NCBI GenBank assembly: GCA_021850555.1
Contig: JAJZLX010000463.1
Location: forward strand, 1-16,594
Reading direction: 5' to 3'
Length of the DNA stretch: 16,594 nt
Source of the DNA: Pseudomonadota bacterium
GTDB lineage: Bacteria > Pseudomonadota > Gammaproteobacteria > Steroidobacterales > Steroidobacteraceae
The translations under genes and the position numbers were made by a program. The notes beneath the pieces are model-generated. The model saw only the letters and a list, made by a program, of their open reading frames with translations. It was not told the origin of the DNA and made no database searches. Positions 1 through 6,703 of the stretch are shown here, one piece after another (the first letter of the stretch is position 1; each line of letters opens with the position of its first letter).

Positions 1-164
1 AGGGCGGGGAAGGCACACTATCCTCGCACCGGTTGAGAGCGGTCCCCGGACGGCGCAAATTCCCCCGTGCGCCTATTTTTGGAAGTGTCCAGGATTTGGG
101 TCGCCTCAACCGGTGTTTTGATTTCAAGCGATCGCGCACGGACGATCAGGGCGAGTCGCCTGCG

Positions 165-219
165 GGGAGCGGGCGGGCCCCGGCCGGATCAGGCGGCGCT
201 ACGCGCCGGAAAGAGGATC
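165..219 (+). repeat. Dispersed repeat, copy 1
   Basis: This segment aligns with 9610-9657. They share GGGAGCGG at the left end, a CCCCG block, an exact 19-bp core (GCGGCGCTACGCGCCGGAA, here at 193-211) and GGATC at the right end. The alignment needs only a 4-bp and a 3-bp gap. The core folds as CGGCGC-TAC-GCGCCG. Both copies have the same orientation and lie outside coding sequence, as expected for a small REP-like intergenic repeat family. No family name is assigned. Confidence 0.6.
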
Positions 220-232
220 CGCACCCGAATCC

Positions 233-267
233 GGCGCGCCGGGGAGACAGTCTCTCCCCGGCGCGCC
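233..267 (-). terminator. 15-bp perfect hairpin after the lipoprotein gene
   Basis: GGCGCGCCGGGGAGA (233-247) and its exact reverse complement (253-267) flank a 5-nt loop. The hairpin lies 21 bp beyond the stop codon of the lipoprotein gene. No T-run follows on either strand, so it is a terminator or 3-prime-end-stabilising hairpin by position and stem strength only. Confidence 0.55.
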
Positions 268-288
268 TCGATCAACCCCAAGAGTCAA

Positions 289-993
289 TCAGGCCGAGGG
301 CTTCGGCTGAAAGGTCACCTTGGTCGTCCACTTCGACATCTTGCCGGGCAGGCTGGTGTCGATGACCAGCTTGACGTGCGCCTGGCGGACCCTCGATGCG
401 AGCGTGATCGCGGTCGATTTATCACACTCGGCATTGATCGGGAAGGCGCTGACGATCCGGATTTGCTTCGCCGAGAGCGCATCCGCCGGGGTCTTGCCGA
501 GCGGCTCGATCTTGGCGCTGGTGATCTGGGTATTGGACGCGGTGGCGAACTTGTACTTTACATCACCCTGCCACACACCCTTCTTCGGCGCGCCCGAGGT
601 GTCGATCGTCGCCTCTTGGGTGAGCGGCGGCGGGGTCAGCTCGACATTGATCGGCTGGGCCGGGAACAGCTTCTGCTTGGTCGCCAGACCCTGCAGCCGC
701 CAGATCGCCAGGTACTGCAGCTTGAAGCTGCTCTGGCAGCGCACCGGCAGCATCGCCGAGAAGCGCGTACCGGTCGGGTCCGCCTTCAGCGGGACCTTCT
801 TTCCGCTGCCCACGTCGTACAGGTAGATCGGCTGGCTGACCATGGCGCCCGACGTTACGGTCGCCTTGATCGGATACATGCCGATATCGGGATTGGCCTG
901 GAACTTATCCGGCGTATTGTTCTGCACCTGCACGCTGCAGCCGGCCAGGACCAGCGCTGCGACCCCACAGGTTAACCGGAATGATTTCCGCAT
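289..993 (-). CDS. Predicted outer-membrane lipoprotein of unknown function
   Basis: A 234-residue protein. The first 19 residues form a lipoprotein signal peptide: a basic start (MRK), a hydrophobic stretch, and a lipobox LAGC with the acylated Cys at residue 19. Ser follows the Cys, which by the Lol +2 rule favours the outer membrane. The mature part is polar, with short beta-like alternating segments, and contains only two Cys (about 85 and 190) that could form a disulfide. I recognise no domain or family. The start is supported by AAGGGG about 7 nt upstream. A candidate promoter lies at 1043-1070 and a hairpin at 233-267, so the gene looks monocistronic. Confidence 0.8.
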   Translation of the reverse strand: MRKSFRLTCGVAALVLAGCSVQVQNNTPDKFQANPDIGMYPIKATVTSGAMVSQPIYLYDVGSGKKVPLKADPTGTRFSAMLPVRCQSSFKLQYLAIWRLQGLATKQKLFPAQPINVELTPPPLTQEATIDTSGAPKKGVWQGDVKYKFATASNTQITSAKIEPLGKTPADALSAKQIRIVSAFPINAECDKSTAITLASRVRQAHVKLVIDTSLPGKMSKWTTKVTFQPKPSA

Positions 994-1042
994 GACGTGC
1001 CCCTTTCGAGACGCAACCGTGAACGTGTGAATGGAATCCTAA

Positions 1043-1070
1043 ATTCTACAACTTGTGCGGGTGCTGACAA
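1043..1070 (-). promoter_or_regulatory. Candidate sigma70 promoter for the lipoprotein gene
   Basis: On the minus strand TTGTCA (1065-1070) is followed after 16 nt by TAGAAT (1043-1048), about 50 nt upstream of the start codon at 993. Both boxes resemble the consensus. The short stretch is AT-richer than its surroundings. Confidence 0.5.
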
Positions 1071-1109
1071 GCCCCCGCGCCGGCAACCCAACCGGCCTCC
1101 TGCGCAACC

Positions 1110-1149
1110 AAAAGCCGGGGGCCCCGCGCAATCGGCGGGGACACCCGGC
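1110..1149 (-). terminator. Rho-independent terminator of the small HTH gene
   Basis: On the minus strand GCCGGG and CCCCGC (split by TGT) pair with GCGGGG and CCCGGC (split by CC) around a 7-nt loop. TTTT follows directly (1110-1113). The hairpin begins 20 bp past the stop codon at 1170. It is the most canonical intrinsic terminator in the window. Confidence 0.75.
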
Positions 1150-1169
1150 CTTGAGACCGCGCGCAGCGC

Positions 1170-1382
1170 TTATTTCTTCTTGGCGGTCTTGCGCGCGCCG
1201 GCCCGCTTGGCGGCCCGGAAAGAGATCCCGGCACGCATCGCCTTCTGCTGGACCGCCGCCGGAGTGCGCCCAAGCTTCTTGGCGACCTCGGTGGTCGGGG
1301 TGCCCGCCTTCGCGAGCGCCTTCAGGGTCTTCAGCTCACTGGCGCTCCAGGACGCGCCGTCGTTCGGAGGACGTTTCGCCAT
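1170..1382 (-). CDS. Small basic HTH-like (homeodomain-like) protein
   Basis: A 70-residue protein starting MAKRPPND. Residues about 12-55 read as a compact helical domain: a conserved-looking Trp (SWSASEL), a first helix, then an EVAKKLGRTPAAVQQKA stretch that looks like helix-turn-helix with a recognition helix. This resembles Myb/SANT-like or GcrA-like small domains. The C-terminal 16 residues are Lys/Arg/Ala-rich, as in nucleic-acid-binding tails. A DNA-binding role is inferred; the target is unknown. An in-frame ATG exists 7 codons upstream, but GGGAG 8 nt before the ATG at 1382 fixes this start. Its own promoter and terminator indicate a single-gene unit. Confidence 0.75.
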   Translation of the reverse strand: MAKRPPNDGASWSASELKTLKALAKAGTPTTEVAKKLGRTPAAVQQKAMRAGISFRAAKRAGARKTAKKK

Positions 1383-1426
1383 TAAAAATACTCCCAAAAA
1401 CACCCAACTACAGGGTTCGGAGCCGG

Positions 1427-1455
1427 ATCATACACGTATTTTCGCGCCAGTCCAA
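1427..1455 (-). promoter_or_regulatory. Strong sigma70-type promoter for the small HTH gene
   Basis: On the minus strand TTGGAC (1450-1455), a 17-nt spacer and TATGAT (1427-1432) match the sigma70 consensus closely. The distance to the ATG at 1382 gives a leader of about 38 nt that includes the GGGAG ribosome-binding site. This is the best promoter match I found in the window. Confidence 0.7.
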
Positions 1456-1532
1456 CTTGTAATTGATATGTTGTAGTGAGTGTTCCGCGAATGGACATCA
1501 CGGATGTTGATCGTCAGACGTCAGACAGATGA

Positions 1533-1571
1533 TCCGGCGACGGCCCCGCCCGCGGTGCGGGGCCGGCCGGA
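1533..1571 (-). terminator. Terminator-like hairpin after ahcY
   Basis: An 8-bp inner stem (GGCCCCGC 1542-1549 with GCGGGGCC 1557-1564, 7-nt loop) is extended by a 6-bp outer stem (TCCGGC/GCCGGA) across a small internal loop. It starts 10 bp after the ahcY stop codon. The downstream minus-strand sequence ATCATCTGTCTG is only weakly T-rich, so intrinsic termination is probable rather than certain. Confidence 0.6.
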
Positions 1572-1580
1572 CCAGTCGTG

Positions 1581-3002
<1,422 letters not shown>

Positions 3003-3027
3003 GGTGTGAATTCTCCGATGGGTTCAG

Positions 3028-3118
3028 TGAGCGCCGTATGAGGGATACGCGCGCGCCATCCGAGCCTGGCAGGCGGCGGCCTTCAGGGGCCGGCCGGCCT
3101 GTCGCAACGCTCCTCGGA
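3028..3118 (-). promoter_or_regulatory. SAH riboswitch (ahcY-leader type)
   Basis: Read on the minus strand, the leader contains the conserved blocks of the SAH riboswitch in order: GAGGAGCGTTGCGAC, CCAGGCTCGG and ACGGCGCTCAC. P1 forms from TCCGAG (3113-3118) and CTCGGA (3059-3064). P2 forms from CAGGC (3097-3101) and GCCTG (3070-3074), with an inner GC stem. The pseudoknot forms from GAGCG (3108-3112) and CGCTC (3029-3033). The variable linker carries an optional hairpin CGTAT-N5-ATACG (3035-3049). The aptamer ends about 12 nt before the ahcY GGAG. The class is known to raise ahcY expression when SAH accumulates, and that function is inferred here from the match. Confidence 0.9.
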
Positions 3119-3161
3119 GGACGCGGCTCCACCGCACAATCCGCGGCGAATGGCCGTGTCT

Positions 3162-3196
3162 GGCGCGGCGCAGCGGCAGATCCGCTGCGCCGCGCC
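3162..3196 (-). terminator. 15-bp perfect hairpin between metK and ahcY
   Basis: GGCGCGGCGCAGCGG (3162-3176) is exactly complementary to 3182-3196 around a 5-nt loop. No T-run follows on either strand. Lying after metK and before the SAH aptamer, it could terminate, attenuate or define the 3-prime end of the metK mRNA. It is annotated as terminator-like on position only. Confidence 0.5.
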
Positions 3197-3206
3197 GGCA
3201 AACCTC

Positions 3207-3230
3207 AGGCGGCCCGCGCCCGGGCCGCCT
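3207..3230 (-). terminator. 10-bp hairpin directly after metK
   Basis: AGGCGGCCCG (3207-3216) and CGGGCCGCCT (3221-3230) form a perfect 10-bp stem with a 4-nt loop, 6 nt past the metK stop codon. The following minus-strand sequence GAGGTTTGCC has only three Ts, so termination would be weak. It may act together with the larger hairpin at 3162-3196. Confidence 0.5.
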
Positions 3231-3236
3231 CGCCGA

Positions 3237-4409
3237 TCAGGCCGCTTTCAGGCACTTGGCGGCAGCCGCCAGCGCCTCGGCCCGGTCGGTCCGCTCCCAG
3301 GTGAACTCCGGCTCGGTACGGCCGAAATGCCCGTAGGCGGCGGTCTTCTGGTAGATCGGACGCGCCAGATCCAGCATGCGGCGCAGGCCATAGGGCGTGA
3401 GATCGAAGTGCTCGCGCACCAGCTGGGTCAGTTGCTCGCGCGAGAGGCGGCTGGTGCCGAAGGTCTCAACCATGACGGAGGTCGGCTCGGCCACGCCGAT
3501 CGCATAGGAAACCTGCACCTCGCAGCGCGAAGCCAGACCCGCGGCCACGATATTCTTGGCCACATAGCGCGCCGCATAGGCCGCAGACCGGTCCACCTTC
3601 GAGGGGTCCTTGCCCGAGAACGCGCCGCCGCCATGACGGGCATAGCCGCCGTAGGTGTCGACGATGATCTTGCGGCCGGTGAGACCGCAGTCCCCCACGG
3701 GCCCGCCGATGACGAATCGCCCGGTGGGGTTGATGTGGAAGCGGGTCTCCTTGCCGACCCACTCCTTGGGCAGCACGGGCTTGAGGATCTCCTCCATTAC
3801 CGCCTCGCGCAGCGTCTCGTTGGAGACCTCGGGACTGTGCTGGGTGGAGAGCACCACGGCCTCGAGCCCGACGGGCTTGTCGTCCTCGTAGCGCAATGTG
3901 ACCTGACTCTTGGCGTCGGGACGCAGCCAGGTGAGCCGCCCGGTCTTTCTCACCTCGGCCTGGCGCTTGACCAGCCGGTGCGCCAGAGTGATGGGCGCCG
4001 GCATCAGCACGTCGGTCTCGTTGCTGGCGTAGCCGAACATCATCCCCTGATCACCCGCGCCCTGCGAGCGCTCATCCTTGCGATCGACGCCCTGGGCGAT
4101 GTCCGCAGACTGCTTGCCGATGACGTTGAGCACCCCGCAGCTCGCCCCGTCGAAGCCCATGTCGGAGGAGTTGTAGCCGATGTCGAGGACGGTCTTGCGC
4201 ACCAGAGACTCGACGTCCACCCAGCCAGAGGTGGTCACCTCGCCGGCGACGATGACCACGCCCGTCTTGACCAGAGTCTCGCAAGCCACGCGCCCGCGGG
4301 GATCCTCGCCGAGGATCGCATCCAGCACCGCGTCCGAGATCTGGTCGGCGACCTTGTCGGGATGGCCTTCGGAGACGGATTCGGAGGTGAAAAGATAGTG
4401 ATTGGTCAT
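3237..4409 (-). CDS. metK: Methionine adenosyltransferase (SAM synthetase)
   Basis: Makes S-adenosylmethionine from methionine and ATP in the cytosol, supplying nearly all cellular methylation. The 390 residues fit the family length. Visible landmarks are GHPDK near the N-terminus (15-19), the signature [12 protein letters not shown] (117-128) and the phosphate-binding loop GGGAFSGKD (260-268). The start ATG overlaps the stop of the upstream PfkB kinase as ATGA, so the two are translationally coupled. Two hairpins follow the stop before the riboswitch-controlled ahcY. I found no SAM riboswitch upstream of the kinase or of metK itself. Confidence 0.97.
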   Translation of the reverse strand: MTNHYLFTSESVSEGHPDKVADQISDAVLDAILGEDPRGRVACETLVKTGVVIVAGEVTTSGWVDVESLVRKTVLDIGYNSSDMGFDGASCGVLNVIGKQSADIAQGVDRKDERSQGAGDQGMMFGYASNETDVLMPAPITLAHRLVKRQAEVRKTGRLTWLRPDAKSQVTLRYEDDKPVGLEAVVLSTQHSPEVSNETLREAVMEEILKPVLPKEWVGKETRFHINPTGRFVIGGPVGDCGLTGRKIIVDTYGGYARHGGGAFSGKDPSKVDRSAAYAARYVAKNIVAAGLASRCEVQVSYAIGVAEPTSVMVETFGTSRLSREQLTQLVREHFDLTPYGLRRMLDLARPIYQKTAAYGHFGRTEPEFTWERTDRAEALAAAAKCLKAA

Positions 4410-5458
4410 CGATCGGTTCCCGTAGCTTGAGCGTGAGAGATTTCCCGGGAGCGCACCGCGCCGAACGCGGCCCGGGCCGCAGGCTCACCGAAGCTCTCGG
4501 CGAGCCGCCGCGCGATCTGCTCGCGCGTCGGGCGATGATTCTGAGTGCCGCGTGATTCTATCTTGATGGCGCCCATGACGGCCGCGATCCGGCCGGTGCT
4601 TTCCCAGTCGAGCCCGCGCAGCAGTCCATGCAGCAGGCCGGCGCGATAAGCATCGCCGCATCCCGTCGGATCCACCACGGCGGCCGCCTTGGCGCACGGG
4701 ATCTCGATCCGCCCTTCCCTGGTGTGGATGACCGAGCCGCTGGCGCCGCGAGTGACGATCAGCGCCGCCACGCGCTCGCACACCTGCCGCTCGCTCCAGC
4801 CGGTCTTCTGCTGCACGACCTGCCACTCATAGTCGTTCACCGCCACCCACTGCGCCTGGCCGATGAATGCGCGCAGCGCCTCGCCATCGAACATCGGCAG
4901 GCCCTGACCGGGATCGAAGATGAAGGGAATGCCGGCGGCGGCGAACTGGTGCGCGTGCTCGAGCATGCCTTCGCGCCCGTCGGGCGCCACGATTCCCAAA
5001 GCGATGTCCTTCGCATCCGCCACCTTGTTGAGATGCGCCTGCTGCATCGCTCCCGGATGGAAGGCCCAGATCTGATTGTCGTCCAGATCGGTGGTGGCGA
5101 AGCCCTGTGCCGTGAACTCCCCCTCGAGCACCCGCACGTGCTCGACCGGCACGCCGTTGCGCCGCATCCACTCGCCGTACGCGTCGAAGTCGTGGCCCAC
5201 TGTCGCCATGGGATAGCCCACGTCGCCCAGCAGGTTGAGGTTGTAGGCGATGTTTCCGGCACAGCCGCCGAATTCCCGGCGCATCTGCGGCACGAGAAAC
5301 GACACGTTCAGGATGTGGATCTTGTCCGGGAGGATGTGGTCCTTGAAGCGCCCCTGGAACACCATGATGGTGTCAAAGGCGACGGACCCGCAGATCAGTA
5401 TTTTGCCGGAAGTGTCGCTCGTGCGTGACACTCCCCCGGCCTCGAGATTCTGTGTCAT
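4406..5458 (-). CDS. PfkB-family kinase, probable adenosine kinase
   Basis: A 350-residue ribokinase-fold kinase. The N-terminal beta strand begins at about residue 19 ([12 protein letters not shown]). The glycine motif [17 protein letters not shown] lies at 62-78. The C-terminal PfkB signature [12 protein letters not shown] (263-274) holds the catalytic Asp269 and anion hole. The family covers sugars and nucleosides. Adenosine is inferred as substrate because the gene is coupled to metK (ATGA overlap) and sits two genes upstream of ahcY, whose adenosine product it would convert to AMP. A sugar kinase role cannot be excluded. The first 18 residues precede the fold and no Shine-Dalgarno is seen before the ATG at 5458, so the exact start is uncertain. 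Confidence 0.85.
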   Translation of the reverse strand: MTQNLEAGGVSRTSDTSGKILICGSVAFDTIMVFQGRFKDHILPDKIHILNVSFLVPQMRREFGGCAGNIAYNLNLLGDVGYPMATVGHDFDAYGEWMRRNGVPVEHVRVLEGEFTAQGFATTDLDDNQIWAFHPGAMQQAHLNKVADAKDIALGIVAPDGREGMLEHAHQFAAAGIPFIFDPGQGLPMFDGEALRAFIGQAQWVAVNDYEWQVVQQKTGWSERQVCERVAALIVTRGASGSVIHTREGRIEIPCAKAAAVVDPTGCGDAYRAGLLHGLLRGLDWESTGRIAAVMGAIKIESRGTQNHRPTREQIARRLAESFGEPAARAAFGAVRSREISHAQATGTDR

Positions 5459-5474
5459 GCCATGTCAATTGCAA

Positions 5475-5508
5475 GGAGGAATTGGGGATATTAGCGCAAT
5501 TCCCCTCC
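5475..5508. promoter_or_regulatory. Bulged inverted repeat in the fdsD-kinase spacer
   Basis: On the plus strand GGAGGAATTG (5475-5484) pairs with CAATTCCCCTCC (5497-5508) through a 10-bp stem with a 2-nt bulge and a 12-nt loop. It lies between the last fds gene (ends 5561) and the kinase start (5458). It could be the fds operon terminator, an operator, or part of the kinase leader. On the minus strand the loop includes TAATAT, which resembles a -10 box but lacks a good -35 partner. Confidence 0.4.
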
Positions 5509-5560
5509 AAACTCCAGGGCGGCCTCCCCGCGCCGGAACCGCCGCGCGAAGATCATCGCC

Positions 5561-5800
5561 TCACGAGGGATGGGATGGTTTGGATTCCGCCGCGAGCAGC
5601 GCGACCGCCTGCCGGGCGAGATCGGTGAGGCCCTCGCCGTGATGTTCCTCACAATGGGCGATGATCTGGCGCCGCATGCGCGGCTCCCAGAAGCGCTTCA
5701 GATGCGTGGCAACGTCATTCGCAGCCTCCGTCGGCGCCGACTCGGACGCGAAGAACATGCTGATCTCGTTGGCCATCTTGACGAGCAGTTCGGTATTCAT
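5561..5800 (-). CDS. fdsD: NAD-dependent formate dehydrogenase delta subunit
   Basis: A 79-residue protein matching the small FdsD family. An amphipathic N-terminal region with LVKMANEISMFF is followed by the family hallmark VATHLKRFWEPRMRRQII (31-48) and a helical C-terminal part. FdsD accompanies soluble FdsGBA formate dehydrogenases and is needed for their full assembly or activity. It is not a redox subunit and carries no cofactor motif. It is the last gene of the fds operon, 30 bp after fdhD. No strong Shine-Dalgarno is visible, so it may depend on reinitiation after fdhD. Confidence 0.9.
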   Translation of the reverse strand: MNTELLVKMANEISMFFASESAPTEAANDVATHLKRFWEPRMRRQIIAHCEEHHGEGLTDLARQAVALLAAESKPSHPS

Positions 5801-5830
5801 TTGGGTTATCTGGTCATGACATGCAGTTGT

Positions 5831-6703
5831 TCAGACGCCGCTCAACCGTCCCGAGTGGGCATACACCACGTGCTGATGCTCCCGCGCGAACGCCACCAGC
5901 GTCATGCCGGCGCGCTCGGCGAGGCGCACCGCGAGGGCGGTCGGAGCCGAGAGGGCCGCAAGAAAGGCGATGCCCACCGCGGCGCTTTTCTGGATCATCT
6001 CGTAGCTCGCCCGGCTGGTGAGCAGCAGGAATCCGCCGGAGAAATCCGCCCCCGAGCGCACTCGCGCGCCGATCAGCTTGTCGAGCGCGTTGTGCCTGCC
6101 GACATCCTCGCGGACGACCTCGATCCCGCGGCCCGGAACAACCCACGCCGCCGCATGCACGCTGCCCGTGCGGGCGTTGAGGGGCTGGTGGCGCGCGAGC
6201 CCGGCGATGGCCGAGTGCAGATCGGCGGCCGTCACGACCGGCCCCTCCCCCACGGGCTTCACCGCTCGGATTGCCTGCTCGGCGCTCTCCACGCCGCAGA
6301 GGCCGCAGCCCGTGCGACCGGTGAGCCGCCGCCGCTGCTCGAGCAGCCCCGTGAACCGCTCCCAGGCAACGCTGATGCGGACCTCGGCGGTTTCGGCGCC
6401 ATGGATGACCTGCACGTCACGGATCTCCCGCGCATCCTCGACCAGTCCCTCACTCAGCGTGAACCCGACCCCGAAGTCCTCGAGATCGGCCGGAGTGGCA
6501 AGCATCACGCCGTGGGGCACGCCGTGGTAGAACAGCCCCACCGGCAGCTCCTCGGCCACCAGGTCGCGCTCGCGGCTGACCAGACCCTCCCGCCAGCGCT
6601 CGACGTCGAACTCGGCAACCACCTGAGGCGGCGCGCTCCTTGCGGCGGCCTGCAGCCGCGCTCGGGCGTGCTCCGGCTGCGGTGCTCCGCCCGATTCAGG
6701 CAT
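5831..6703 (-). CDS. fdhD: Formate dehydrogenase sulfurtransferase FdhD/FdsC
   Basis: Transfers sulfur from a cysteine desulfurase to the molybdenum cofactor before it enters the formate dehydrogenase; without it the enzyme is inactive. The 290-residue protein shows the family Cys pair CGLC (Cys133 and Cys136) in a flexible loop. It also has an ELPVGLFYHG-like N-terminal core, VVREDVGRHNALDKLIG and LLLTSRASYEMIQK further on. An open frame continues 24 codons upstream, but only with residues that shadow fdsA. The ATG at 6703 gives the usual length and overlaps the fdsA stop by 8 bp, implying coupled translation. In fdsGBACD operons this gene is called fdsC. Confidence 0.95.
   Translation of the reverse strand: MPESGGAPQPEHARARLQAAARSAPPQVVAEFDVERWREGLVSRERDLVAEELPVGLFYHGVPHGVMLATPADLEDFGVGFTLSEGLVEDAREIRDVQVIHGAETAEVRISVAWERFTGLLEQRRRLTGRTGCGLCGVESAEQAIRAVKPVGEGPVVTAADLHSAIAGLARHQPLNARTGSVHAAAWVVPGRGIEVVREDVGRHNALDKLIGARVRSGADFSGGFLLLTSRASYEMIQKSAAVGIAFLAALSAPTALAVRLAERAGMTLVAFAREHQHVVYAHSGRLSGV

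Larger units (their letters stand above)
1..288. other. Gene-free left end
   Basis: No convincing gene is seen here. Open frames crossing it are low-complexity, Arg/Gly/Pro-rich translations typical of non-coding high-GC DNA. The stretch holds one copy of a dispersed repeat (165-219) and a 15-bp perfect hairpin just past the lipoprotein stop codon (233-267). No clear promoter is visible on either strand. Confidence 0.6.

Noticed and set aside
27..115. 11-bp inverted repeat CACCGGTTGAG (27-37) / CTCAACCGGTG (105-115)
   Set aside because: About one such match within 100 bp is expected by chance in a window this size and GC content, and nothing between the arms looks like a mobile element.
4410..5560. 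SAM-responsive riboswitch upstream of metK or the kinase
   Set aside because: I looked for SAM-type aptamer patterns in the kinase leader and saw none. metK itself overlaps the kinase and has no leader.
5473..5628. Perfect AAGGAGG on the plus strand followed by a short open frame
   Set aside because: The frame would start at TTG, has no recognisable features and runs antisense to fdsD. The AAGGAGG is explained as one arm of the local inverted repeat.
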